Shown here: piece after piece, positions 1 to 7,614 of the stretch
Numbering within the stretch: position 1 is the stretch's first letter
Layout: each line of letters opens with the position of its first letter
NCBI GenBank assembly: GCA_023230565.1
Contig: JALNXD010000001.1
Span: forward strand, 282,386 to 346,385
From: Syntrophales bacterium
GTDB taxonomy: Bacteria; Desulfobacterota; Syntrophia; Syntrophales; UBA2210
Length of the DNA stretch: 64,000 nt
Direction: 5' to 3'
Position numbers and translations under genes: made by a program
Notes under the pieces: model-generated
Told to the model about the DNA's origin: nothing
The model's database searches: none
What the model saw: the letters and a program-made list of their open reading frames with translations, nothing else

Positions 1-19
1 ATTTTTTTTCAGAAGACAC
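1..19 (-). CDS. rplR: Ribosomal protein L18, first codons only
   Basis: Only the first six codons are inside the window (M-S-S-E-K-K, GTG start). A GAGGAG ribosome-binding site lies nine bases upstream, just after the rplF stop. L18 follows L6 in the conserved spc operon and binds 5S rRNA; the identity therefore rests on position and the short N-terminus, not on sequence similarity. A TTG further upstream is possible but touches the ribosome-binding site. Confidence 0.55.
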
Positions 20-45
20 AATTCGCAACTCCTCTATCAATATTA

Positions 46-585
46 TTAAGAACCTGCCGATTTGCCGACTTTTCTTCTCACCGTCTCTCCGGCATACCGT
101 ATTCCTTTTCCTTTGTACGGCTCAGGCTTTTTCAACCCTCTTATTTCTGCCGCCACCTTCCCGACCAGTTCTTTATCAATCCCCGATACTGTCATATTAA
201 CCTGCTTTTCAATGGCCACTGTGATTCCGTCAGCAATGGTGTATTCTACAGGCCTGGAATATCCTATCAGCAGCTTGAGAACTTTTCCGTCTGTTTCTCC
301 TCTATAGCCTACGCCTACAATTTCAAGCTTCTTTTCAAATCCATTACTTACTCCGGCAACCATATTAGATATCAGTGTTCGTGCAAGCCCATGAAGCGCT
401 CTTCCTCTTTTATCTTCAGATTTCCGTTGTATAACAATTGTTCCTTCCTCAATGATGCAGTCCACTCCTTCGGGAATATTCCGGGCAAGCGACCCTTTCG
501 GCCCTTCAACCTGCAAAATATTTCCGTCACGTGTAATCTTCACGTTATCCGGAATTGTTATAGGCTTTTTACCAATTCTTGACAT
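46..585 (-). CDS. rplF: 50S ribosomal protein L6
   Basis: L6 of the large ribosomal subunit, 179 residues, the usual length. The N-terminus MSRIGKKPI and the C-terminal motif PEPYKGKGIRY are family signatures. The start at 585 is preferred over an upstream in-frame codon at 612 because an AGGAG site sits about seven bases before it and the extra nine residues are not part of the family. It lies between rpsH and rplR in the spc operon order. Confidence 0.97.
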   Translation of the reverse strand: MSRIGKKPITIPDNVKITRDGNILQVEGPKGSLARNIPEGVDCIIEEGTIVIQRKSEDKRGRALHGLARTLISNMVAGVSNGFEKKLEIVGVGYRGETDGKVLKLLIGYSRPVEYTIADGITVAIEKQVNMTVSGIDKELVGKVAAEIRGLKKPEPYKGKGIRYAGETVRRKVGKSAGS

Positions 586-627
586 TAATAATCTCCTGAC
601 CTGATCCAGCATGTCAGCTGAAATTTC

Positions 628-1032
628 TTACCACACGTTACAAATAATTTCTCCGCCTACATTCATTGCACGGGCTTCCTTATCCGTGATAATTCCTCTC
701 GAAGTTGAAATTATTGAAATGCCAAATCCATTCAATACAACCGGTATTTCATCTTTTCGAGAATAGACTCTGCGGCTTGGTTTGCTTACTCTCTGCAAGT
801 CCTTTATGGCTCCGGTCCTCGATGGAGAATATTTCAAATAGATTTTCAATATATTATGCGCAGTGCGATTATCTTTCTTTATATCATACCCGCTTATATA
901 TCCTGATCTTTTCAAAACTTTCGCAATTTCTGTATTTAATCGCGACGGCATTACATCAACACTTTTAAATTTATTCCGATTTGCATTTCTTATTCTCGTA
1001 AGCATATCGGCTATCGGATCTGTCATTCCCAT
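628..1032 (-). CDS. rpsH: 30S ribosomal protein S8
   Basis: S8 is a primary 16S rRNA-binding protein of the small subunit. The 134-residue product has the typical N-terminus MTDPIADMLTRIRNA and the C-terminal STSRGIITDKEA region that contacts the rRNA. An AGAGGTG site eight bases upstream supports the first ATG, giving MGMTDP. In E. coli S8 represses the spc operon; whether that applies here cannot be told from sequence. It lies between rpsN and rplF. Confidence 0.97.
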   Translation of the reverse strand: MGMTDPIADMLTRIRNANRNKFKSVDVMPSRLNTEIAKVLKRSGYISGYDIKKDNRTAHNILKIYLKYSPSRTGAIKDLQRVSKPSRRVYSRKDEIPVVLNGFGISIISTSRGIITDKEARAMNVGGEIICNVW

Positions 1033-1045
1033 AAGTTCACACCTC

Positions 1046-1231
1046 TTACCAGCTGGCTTTTATAACGCCGGGGATTTCGCCGCTCAGCGCCCGTTTCCTG
1101 AGACAAAGTCTGCACATATCAAATTTTCGATAATATGCCCTCGGTCTCCCGCAAAGCGGGCAGCGATTGTACTCACGAACGGAAAATTTTTTAGGCCTTT
1201 TCGCCTTCGCCATCAAGGATTTTTTTGCCAC
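1046..1231 (-). CDS. rpsN: 30S ribosomal protein S14, zinc-binding type
   Basis: S14 type Z of 61 residues, the short form. Two CxxC pairs (CPLC and CRLC) form the zinc site, so this is the zinc-dependent version and not the longer zinc-free one. The start is a GTG at 1231, with GGAGG about seven bases upstream; reading from 1249 would add six residues not seen in the family. It sits in its normal place between rplE and rpsH. Confidence 0.95.
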   Translation of the reverse strand: MAKKSLMAKAKRPKKFSVREYNRCPLCGRPRAYYRKFDMCRLCLRKRALSGEIPGVIKASW

Positions 1232-1248
1232 ACTAGTTCCTCCACACA

Positions 1249-1788
1249 CTAATTTCGAAACGGCATACCCATCAATCTGAGAAGCTCTCGCGCTTCATCA
1301 TCATTTTTTGCCGTAGTGACTATTGCAATATTTAAACCAAGAACTTTATCTATTTTATCGTAATCAATCTCCGGGAATATGAAATGTTCGGAAATTCCCG
1401 TTGAAAAATTTCCCCTCCCATCAAAAGCCTTTTGTGAGATTCCTCTGAAGTCTCTTATTCGAGGTACCGCCACATTTACGAACCTATCAAAAAATTCGTA
1501 CATGCGGTCACCTCTAAGGGTTGCCATACAGCCTATTGACATGCCTTTTCTAAGTTTAAATGTTGCAATAGATTTTCTTGCTTTTGTAACAACCGGTTTT
1601 TGCCCGACGATCAAACCAAGTTCTGCAACCGCATTATCAAGAATTTTGATGTTTTGAATGGCTTCTCCCAAGCCCATATTGACCACTATCTTTTCAAAAT
1701 GCGGAACCTCCATTATATTTTGGTATCCGAATTTTTTCATTAATGCAGGAACAACTTCTTCTTTGTAAAATTCTCTTAATCTTGCCAT
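1249..1788 (-). CDS. rplE: 50S ribosomal protein L5
   Basis: L5 binds 5S rRNA and contacts the P-site tRNA. The 179 residues match the family length. Recognisable stretches are the N-terminal PALMKKFGYQNIMEVP, VVNMGLGEA, the FDGRGNFSTGISEH segment and the C-terminal MGMPF. It follows rplX by about ten bases. Confidence 0.97.
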   Translation of the reverse strand: MARLREFYKEEVVPALMKKFGYQNIMEVPHFEKIVVNMGLGEAIQNIKILDNAVAELGLIVGQKPVVTKARKSIATFKLRKGMSIGCMATLRGDRMYEFFDRFVNVAVPRIRDFRGISQKAFDGRGNFSTGISEHFIFPEIDYDKIDKVLGLNIAIVTTAKNDDEARELLRLMGMPFRN

Positions 1789-1799
1789 GGGCTTAAACC

Positions 1800-2114
1800 T
1801 CAGACTTCATCCAAAATCTCGTTACACTTTTTGCAAAGACGAACTTTCTTATTATCTTCCAGTACCTTGTGCCCGATTTTCACAGCTTCTTCACATTTAC
1901 TGCACACAACCATAACATTCGATACATGGATTGAACCCTCTTTTTCCAGAATTCCGCCCTTACCTTTTGCATCAGGCCTTTGATGTTTTTTAAGCAGATT
2001 TACTTTCTCCACAACAACTCTTTCTTTGTCCTTGAGAACAGAAAGCACTTTGCCTGTTTTCCCTTTTTCTTTACCGGCAATGATTTTTACTGTATCACCT
2101 TTTTTTATATACAT
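1800..2114 (-). CDS. rplX: 50S ribosomal protein L24, with C-terminal zinc-ribbon cysteines
   Basis: L24 initiates large-subunit assembly. The product has 104 residues. The N-terminal KOW motif (KGDTVKIIAGKEKGKTG) is clear. The C-terminal third carries CSKC and CKKC pairs, a probable zinc ribbon present only in some bacterial L24 proteins. The start MYIKKGD at 2114 is chosen because the family begins there; an in-frame codon seven residues upstream is likely not used. Confidence 0.95.
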   Translation of the reverse strand: MYIKKGDTVKIIAGKEKGKTGKVLSVLKDKERVVVEKVNLLKKHQRPDAKGKGGILEKEGSIHVSNVMVVCSKCEEAVKIGHKVLEDNKKVRLCKKCNEILDEV

Positions 2115-2148
2115 TGGCTTAGTTCCTGTATGCACCTTTTCTTCTTCA

Positions 2149-2517
2149 TTATATGACTTCAGGGGCCAGTGATACTATTTTCATAAATTGTTTGGCCCTC
2201 AGCTCCCGTGCAACTGGGCCGAATATTCTTGTCCCTATCGGCTCCAGTGAATCATTTATCAATACGGCAGCATTATCATCGAATTTTAAGTATGAACCAT
2301 CCTCTCGACCTACCTCTTTCACCGTCCTTACAACTACTGCTTTCAATACGTCGCCTTTTTTTACCTTTGCATGGGGTATCGCCTCTTTAACGGTAACGAC
2401 AATTACATCCCCAATCCCGGCATAACGGCGTTTTGAACCACCGAGTACTTTTATGCAGCTGACCCTCTTTGCCCCTGAATTGTCCGCAACATTTAATGAT
2501 GTTTGCATCTGTATCAT
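2149..2517 (-). CDS. rplN: 50S ribosomal protein L14
   Basis: L14, 122 residues, lies at the subunit interface. It begins MIQMQTSLNVADNSGAKR, the textbook N-terminus, and ends near SLAPEVI. GAGGTGG five bases upstream fixes the start at 2517. It is the first gene of the spc block, following rpsQ by 27 bases. Confidence 0.97.
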   Translation of the reverse strand: MIQMQTSLNVADNSGAKRVSCIKVLGGSKRRYAGIGDVIVVTVKEAIPHAKVKKGDVLKAVVVRTVKEVGREDGSYLKFDDNAAVLINDSLEPIGTRIFGPVARELRAKQFMKIVSLAPEVI

Positions 2518-2544
2518 AACGACCACCTCACCGCTTGAAACATG

Positions 2545-2802
2545 TTATTTCGCCTTCTCCAAAATTTGACGAACGCGCCATCGTTTTTCCTTGCTCAGGG
2601 GTCGCGCCTCTATTATCAGTACACGGTCTCCAATACCACACTGATTCATCTCGTCGTGGGCCTTATATTTCACATGTCGTCTAATATATTTTTTAAATTT
2701 TGGATACTTTATCAGTCTTTCCGCAAGAACTACTATCGTTTTATCCATTTTATCGCTTATAACTACACCTTGTATGGTCTTTCTGATGCCGCGGCTTTCC
2801 AT
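2545..2802 (-). CDS. rpsQ: 30S ribosomal protein S17
   Basis: S17 is a small-subunit assembly protein with an OB fold. The 85 residues starting MESRGIRKTIQGVV match the family. Its ATG at 2802 lies one base beyond the rpmC stop codon (2804-2806), so the two are translationally adjacent. An upstream in-frame extension runs through rpmC and is rejected. Confidence 0.96.
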   Translation of the reverse strand: MESRGIRKTIQGVVISDKMDKTIVVLAERLIKYPKFKKYIRRHVKYKAHDEMNQCGIGDRVLIIEARPLSKEKRWRVRQILEKAK

Positions 2803-2803
2803 C

Positions 2804-2998
2804 TTACCGTGTAACCCCCTTCTCTTTGAGAACCGTCTTAATGCGAGCCACATCTTTTTGGACAGTTTTCACCGACGCCGGAGATTCAAGTTGTCCAGAG
2901 GATAGCCTAAACCGCAGCTTGAACAATTCTTCCACAAGACTCTTCTCCTTTTGTTGAAGTTCATCTATGCTCAATTCTCTTATTTCCTTAACCTTCAT
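2804..2998 (-). CDS. rpmC: 50S ribosomal protein L29
   Basis: L29 sits near the peptide tunnel exit, beside L23. The product is a 64-residue helical hairpin with the family patterns KVKEIRELS and LFKLRFRLSSGQLE. The start overlaps the end of rplP by 11 bases, which suggests coupled translation. Confidence 0.96.
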   Translation of the reverse strand: MKVKEIRELSIDELQQKEKSLVEELFKLRFRLSSGQLESPASVKTVQKDVARIKTVLKEKGVTR

Positions 2999-3416
2999 CG
3001 AATATATCCCTCGAAAGAAATTTTGTCTCTATCGGAAGCTTTTGAGCCGCCAAACGAAATGCTTCTTGGGCAATATCCCTGGAAATACCTTCCATTTCAT
3101 AAAGAACGGTCCCTTTTTTAATTACCGCCACCCATTCCTCGGGAGAGCCCTTGCCTTTCCCCATTCTCGTTTCAGCGGGTTTTTTTGTGATAGACTTATG
3201 GGGAAAAACCCTGATCCATATTTTTCCCCCGCGGCGCACATGGCGCGTTATTGCGATACGTGCGGCTTCCAATTGCCGTGCAGTTATTTCCCCGCCGGCT
3301 ACTGCCTGAAGTCCAAACTCGCCGAAGCTCACTCTATTCCCTTTTTGAGCCTGCCCTCGCTTCGACCCTTTTCCTTTCTGCAATTTACGATATTTCACTC
3401 TTTTTGGGGCTAACAT
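2988..3416 (-). CDS. rplP: 50S ribosomal protein L16
   Basis: L16, 142 residues, organises the A-site region of the 50S subunit. It begins MLAPKRVKYRK and has the VSFGEFGLQA and RIAITRHVRRGGKIWIR signatures. The 3' end overlaps rpmC by 11 bases. The start ATG at 3416 is the conserved one. Confidence 0.97.
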   Translation of the reverse strand: MLAPKRVKYRKLQKGKGSKRGQAQKGNRVSFGEFGLQAVAGGEITARQLEAARIAITRHVRRGGKIWIRVFPHKSITKKPAETRMGKGKGSPEEWVAVIKKGTVLYEMEGISRDIAQEAFRLAAQKLPIETKFLSRDIFDEG

Positions 3417-3471
3417 GATATTATCCTGTCTTTACTTAATTATTCCAGCTACTATGGGAGCTTACTCATTT

Positions 3472-4119
3472 TTATACATTTGCCGTCTGTCCGTCCGGCA
3501 GCACCTCTCCATGAAAAATCAACACCTTTACCCCGATCACTCCATATGTGGTGCTCGCTTCGGCAAAACCGTAATCAATATCCGCTCTCAAAGTATGAAG
3601 CGGCACTCTTCCTTCTCTATACCATTCACGTCTCGCCATTTCGGCACCGCCCAATCGGCCCGCGCAGGCTACGCGAATCCCCTTTGCACCGAACTTAAGC
3701 GCAGATGTAACCCCTCTTTTCATGGCTCTTCGGAACGCAACTCTTCTTTCAAGCTGCAGTGCAATATTTTCGGCGACGAGTTGCGCATCCACTTCCGGCT
3801 TGCGCACTTCTAAAATATTTATAATTGCCTCGCCTGACATAAAGCGCTCAAGTTCTTTTTTGAGCTTCTCTATTTCAGACCCCTTTCTCCCTATGATAAT
3901 ACCGGGACGGGCAGTATGAATATTTATTTTCGCTTTATCCGCCGCCCGTTCAATATCTATCTTCGATATTCCGGCATGATAAAACTTCTTTTTTAAATAG
4001 TTCCGAATTACTATATCTTCATGAAGCAAACGGCTGTAATCCTTCTCCGTAAACCACTGGGAGCTCCATGTCTTGTTCACACCCAATCTGAAGCCGATTG
4101 GACTTACCTTCTGGCCCAA
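3472..4119 (-). CDS. rpsC: 30S ribosomal protein S3
   Basis: S3, 215 residues, lies at the mRNA entry channel. It has the N-terminal GQKVSPIGFRLG motif, a KH domain around residues 40-110 (IIIGRKGSEIEKL) and the C-terminal LHTLRADIDYGF signature. The initiation codon is TTG at 4119: a GAGGAGG-like site lies seven bases upstream and no ATG or GTG fits. The family starts at this residue. Confidence 0.96.
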   Translation of the reverse strand: MGQKVSPIGFRLGVNKTWSSQWFTEKDYSRLLHEDIVIRNYLKKKFYHAGISKIDIERAADKAKINIHTARPGIIIGRKGSEIEKLKKELERFMSGEAIINILEVRKPEVDAQLVAENIALQLERRVAFRRAMKRGVTSALKFGAKGIRVACAGRLGGAEMARREWYREGRVPLHTLRADIDYGFAEASTTYGVIGVKVLIFHGEVLPDGQTANV

Positions 4120-4138
4120 ACTTACACCTCCTCACTTG

Positions 4139-4471
4139 CTACCGTTCATCCAAAATGACTGTAATGTGGCTCGTTCTTTTCCTTATCGGCGCAACCCTTC
4201 CCTGCGCTCTCGCCCGCCACCTCTTCAGCGTGGGCCCTGGACCGACAAATATTTCTTTCACGTATAGAATTTTTTCATCAATATTCGGATTCTGAGCGGC
4301 ATTAGCAACCGCCGATTTCAGTACCTTTTTTACTATTGGTGCAGCTTTCTTCTCTGTAAAGGTTATTATCGACTCCGCATCTTCGACTCGTTTTCCTCTT
4401 ATCAGATCGATGACAAGTTTTATCTTCTGCGGCGATATTCGAACGTATTTTGCTATAGCCATTGCTTCCAT
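4139..4471 (-). CDS. rplV: 50S ribosomal protein L22
   Basis: L22 lines the nascent-peptide tunnel; its beta-hairpin is where macrolide-resistance changes occur in other bacteria. The 110 residues include the YVRISPQKIKLVIDLIRG start and the PTLKRWRARAQGR hairpin. No hairpin deletion is visible. It lies between rpsS and rpsC. Confidence 0.96.
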   Translation of the reverse strand: MEAMAIAKYVRISPQKIKLVIDLIRGKRVEDAESIITFTEKKAAPIVKKVLKSAVANAAQNPNIDEKILYVKEIFVGPGPTLKRWRARAQGRVAPIRKRTSHITVILDER

Positions 4472-4507
4472 CTATTTACAACTCCAAAAGGCTTTTCCGG
4501 CCTATTA

Positions 4508-4792
4508 TTATCGTCTTTTTACTTTTGATTTTCGATCACCTGCATGGCCGTAAAATGTTCTTGTAGGTGCAAATTCACCGAGCTTGTGACCAACCATATT
4601 TTCAGTTACATATACCGGAATAAACTTCTTCCCGTTGTGAACAGCAAACGTATGTCCCACCAATTCCGGAATGACAGTGGACCGCCTTGACCACGTCTTA
4701 ATGACCGCGCGGCTGCCTGTCGCTTCGGCTTTTTCCACCTTTTTTACCAGTTTTTCCTCTATATAAGGACCTTTTTTAATTGAACGCGCCAC
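4508..4792 (-). CDS. rpsS: 30S ribosomal protein S19
   Basis: S19, 94 residues, sits in the 30S head. Signatures are RSIKKGPYIEEKL, TWSRRSTVIPELVGHTFAVHNG and the C-terminal GEFAPTRTF. The start is GTG at 4792, only four bases after the rplB stop. Gene order rplB-rpsS-rplV is canonical. Confidence 0.96.
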   Translation of the reverse strand: MARSIKKGPYIEEKLVKKVEKAEATGSRAVIKTWSRRSTVIPELVGHTFAVHNGKKFIPVYVTENMVGHKLGEFAPTRTFYGHAGDRKSKVKRR

Positions 4793-4796
4793 TCAC

Positions 4797-5618
4797 CTAA
4801 CCTCTTTTCTTTACAATATATTTATCGGAGCTCTTGTTCTTTCTTGTTTTATATCCTTTCGTAGGAACCCCCCAAGGAGTTGTCGGATGCCTGCCTCCCG
4901 ATGATTTTCCTTCGCCGCCGCCCATCGGGTGATCAACCGGATTTTTCACAACTCCTCGGACATGGGGCCGTATACCCATCCAACGAGACCTCCCGGCCTT
5001 TCCGAGGCTTATATTCTCGTGTTCGATATTCCCAACTTGACCGATTGTTGCTCTGCATTCAACTCTGACTTTCCTCACCTCTCCCGATGGAAGCCTGACC
5101 TGCGCATACGAACCCTCCTTGGCCATTAGCTGCCCGTAAGACCCGGCGCTTCTTATGAGCTGTCCTCCTTTTCCTATTTTCATTTCTAAATTATGAATGA
5201 GAGTACCTAAAGGAATATTTCTGAGAGGGAGAGTATTGCCAGGCTTCATATCAGCTGTTTCACTACTGACTACCATATCTCCCGGCTGCAAGCCGACTGG
5301 TGCGATTATATATCTCTTTTCTCCGTCAAGATAGTGAAGCAACGCTATACGGGAGGATCTATTCGGATCATACTCGATTGAGGCAACCTTTGCAGGAATG
5401 TCCGTCTTTTCTCTTTTAAAATCGATCATTCGGTACATTCTCTTATGCCCGCCACCCTTGTATCTATTCGTCATGCGTCCCAGATTGTTTCTTCCCCCGG
5501 ATTGTTTCAGGGGTGCAAGGAGGTTTTTCTCCGGCTTCTTATCACTGAGCTCCTCAAAGCTCGATCCGGTTTGGAACCTTCTGCCCGGCGATGTCGGTTT
5601 ATACGTTTTGATTGCCAT
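4797..5618 (-). CDS. rplB: 50S ribosomal protein L2
   Basis: L2, 273 residues, is essential for subunit association and the peptidyl transferase region. The N-terminus MAIKTYKPTSPGRR and the C-terminal HPMGGGEGKSSGGRHP motif, with its functionally important histidine, are intact. The gene ends in TAG, which shows that TAG is an ordinary stop codon in this genome. Confidence 0.97.
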   Translation of the reverse strand: MAIKTYKPTSPGRRFQTGSSFEELSDKKPEKNLLAPLKQSGGRNNLGRMTNRYKGGGHKRMYRMIDFKREKTDIPAKVASIEYDPNRSSRIALLHYLDGEKRYIIAPVGLQPGDMVVSSETADMKPGNTLPLRNIPLGTLIHNLEMKIGKGGQLIRSAGSYGQLMAKEGSYAQVRLPSGEVRKVRVECRATIGQVGNIEHENISLGKAGRSRWMGIRPHVRGVVKNPVDHPMGGGEGKSSGGRHPTTPWGVPTKGYKTRKNKSSDKYIVKKRG

Positions 5619-5629
5619 CTTCCTTCCCT

Positions 5630-5917
5630 TTAAACTCCCTGATATATTTCAATTGAGTTTCCCGGCGCAAGGGTTACAATTGCCTTTTTCCAGTCGTTTC
5701 TCTTACCGATTATCCTTCCACGCCTTTTCTTTTTGCCAATCATATTTATAGTGCGAACTTCCGCTACTTTTACCTTGAATATCTTTTCCACCGCACCCTG
5801 AATCTCAATCTTCGTTGCCCTTTTATCAACCTCGAAAACGTAACTGTTTGCTTCTTCCCGGGCGATTGTACTTTTTTCCGTTATAACAGGCCTTTTTATA
5901 ATTTCGTATAATTCCAT
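5630..5917 (-). CDS. rplW: 50S ribosomal protein L23
   Basis: L23, 95 residues, lies at the tunnel exit and is the docking point for trigger factor and SRP. The start MELYEIIKRPVITEKS and the FEVDKRATKIEIQGAVE region are diagnostic. It lies in the normal order between rplD and rplB, two bases from the rplD stop. Confidence 0.96.
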   Translation of the reverse strand: MELYEIIKRPVITEKSTIAREEANSYVFEVDKRATKIEIQGAVEKIFKVKVAEVRTINMIGKKKRRGRIIGKRNDWKKAIVTLAPGNSIEIYQGV

Positions 5918-5919
5918 TT

Positions 5920-6540
5920 TTATATCAGCGCCCCCTCTATTTTCTTAATAGAAGGCTCAAGAAGCACCACTGTGTCATATTTCATCAAATCATACACATT
6001 GATGCCCTCTGCACGAAGCATCTTCACTCCCTGCAAATTCCTTGAAGATTTTCCCAGTGCATCATTCTCCTTGTCAAGGACAAAGAGAACTCTGTGTAAC
6101 TCGAATCTATCCATCACTTCTTTAAACTTCTTCGTTTTTATCTCAGGCATTGGGAAATCATTAAGTATTATTATCTGATTTTCCTTCATTTTCATACTGA
6201 GGGCCGCCCTCAGTGCCGCTTTTCGCACTTTCTTCGGCACAGTATAGGCGTAATTTCTTGGTCTGGGGCCAAACACGATCCCTCCGCCTCTCCAAATAGG
6301 AGAACGGTTTGTCCCTGCTCTTGCACGCCCTGTGCCTTTTTGCCGCCAGGGTTTCTTTCCGCCGCCGCTCACTTCGGACCGGCCTTTTGTCGATGCCGTT
6401 CCCTGCCTTCTTCCAGCCATCTGCATGGTAACGACTTCGTACAGAATGTTTTCGTTGACCGGTGCATTAAAAATACGGTCGTCCAATTCAGCATCGGCTA
6501 CTTTATTCTTTTCTATATCATATATTTCAAGAACCGCCAT
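5920..6540 (-). CDS. rplD: 50S ribosomal protein L4
   Basis: L4 lines the exit tunnel; in E. coli it also represses the S10 operon. The 206-residue product has the conserved KPWRQKGTGRARAGTNRSP loop. The start MAVLEIYD at 6540 is chosen because GGAGTG lies five bases upstream; the in-frame codon at 6555 overlaps that site. The gene follows rplC closely. Confidence 0.96.
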   Translation of the reverse strand: MAVLEIYDIEKNKVADAELDDRIFNAPVNENILYEVVTMQMAGRRQGTASTKGRSEVSGGGKKPWRQKGTGRARAGTNRSPIWRGGGIVFGPRPRNYAYTVPKKVRKAALRAALSMKMKENQIIILNDFPMPEIKTKKFKEVMDRFELHRVLFVLDKENDALGKSSRNLQGVKMLRAEGINVYDLMKYDTVVLLEPSIKKIEGALI

Positions 6541-6557
6541 TTTATCACTCCGCATGC

Positions 6558-7187
6558 TTATAATTTGACGGGATCTTTTATAACGACAATGCCATTAATA
6601 CTCCCAGGCACGGCCCCTTTAACGAGAATCAAGTTAAGCTCCGGTCTTACACTTACAATTATAAGATTTTGAACCGTCTGCCTCTTATTTCCCATTTGAC
6701 CCGGCAATCTTTTTCCCTTCAATACCCTTGACGGATATGCGCTGGCACCTATTGAACCCGGCGCCCTGTGGAACATCGAACCGTGCGTCGCCCGGCCGCC
6801 TTTAAAATGGTGCCTTTTTACCACACCGGCGAATCCCCGCCCTTTTGTCGTACCAACAACATCCACAAAATCACCTATATTGAAGAGATCCGCCTTCAGT
6901 TCCTGACCCACCTCATACGTCTCCGGTTCCGAAGTTCTGAATTCCCTCATTATTTTAAAAAACCCTTTGTCGGCTTTCTTCTGATGCCCTCGCACAGGGG
7001 CCTTGGTCTTCTTTTCAGCGGATCTTCCGAAACCCAGCTGCACAGCCCCATATCCATCGGTGCTATCAGTTTTTTTCTGGAGTACGACGCAAGGTCCCGC
7101 TTCTATTGCAGTAACCGGAATTACTGAACCATCTTCCCAATAGATTTGGGTCATGCCTAACTTTCTTCCTATTAGTCCCCGTTCCAT
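6558..7187 (-). CDS. rplC: 50S ribosomal protein L3
   Basis: L3, 209 residues, is an early assembly protein that reaches into the peptidyl transferase centre. It begins GLIGRKLGMTQIY and carries the KGRGFAGVVKRHHFKGG and ATHGSMFHRAPGSIG motifs. The 82-base gap to rpsJ contains a short hairpin. Confidence 0.97.
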   Translation of the reverse strand: MERGLIGRKLGMTQIYWEDGSVIPVTAIEAGPCVVLQKKTDSTDGYGAVQLGFGRSAEKKTKAPVRGHQKKADKGFFKIMREFRTSEPETYEVGQELKADLFNIGDFVDVVGTTKGRGFAGVVKRHHFKGGRATHGSMFHRAPGSIGASAYPSRVLKGKRLPGQMGNKRQTVQNLIIVSVRPELNLILVKGAVPGSINGIVVIKDPVKL

Positions 7188-7227
7188 AGCTGACTCGATT
7201 CCGATCTTTAAAATCTTACAAAAAGGA

Positions 7228-7256
7228 GGAGATGTTTCTATGTCAAAGACATCCCC
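7228..7256 (-). other. Intercistronic hairpin between rpsJ and rplC
   Basis: GGAGATGT (7228-7235) faces ACATCCCC (7249-7256), an eight-base stem with one mismatch and a 13-base loop. On the minus strand it lies after rpsJ and before rplC. There is no T-run, so it is not a simple terminator. It could aid mRNA processing or take part in S10-operon control; neither can be shown here. Confidence 0.35.
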
Positions 7257-7269
7257 TCACCCTTGGGTT

Positions 7270-7578
7270 CTATAATTTAATCTCAACGTCGACGCCTGCC
7301 GAAAGATCCAGCTTCATAAGTGTGTCCACAGTTGCCTGCGTCGGTTCGATAATATCAATCAGCCGCTTATGCGTACGAATTTCGAACTGCTCTCTTGACT
7401 TTTTATCGACATGCGGCGATCTGTTTACACAGTACCGGTTGATAATTGTCGGAAGCGGAATGGGTCCCGCAACACGCGCACCGGTTCTCTTTGCCGTTTC
7501 AACAATATCTTGCGCTGACCTGTCAAGCAGCTTGTAGTCATACGCTTTGAGACGAATTCTTATTTTTTGGCTTTCCAT
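7270..7578 (-). CDS. rpsJ: 30S ribosomal protein S10
   Basis: S10, 102 residues, is part of the 30S head and binds NusB in antitermination complexes. Signatures are QKIRIRLKAYDYKLLD and PLPTIINRYCVNRSPHVDKKSREQ (split over residues 41-64). It follows tuf by 36 bases and probably shares its transcript. Confidence 0.97.
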   Translation of the reverse strand: MESQKIRIRLKAYDYKLLDRSAQDIVETAKRTGARVAGPIPLPTIINRYCVNRSPHVDKKSREQFEIRTHKRLIDIIEPTQATVDTLMKLDLSAGVDVEIKL

Positions 7579-7614
7579 ATGTCCCTGCGACTCTTATTAT
7601 TGTTATTGTCCCAT

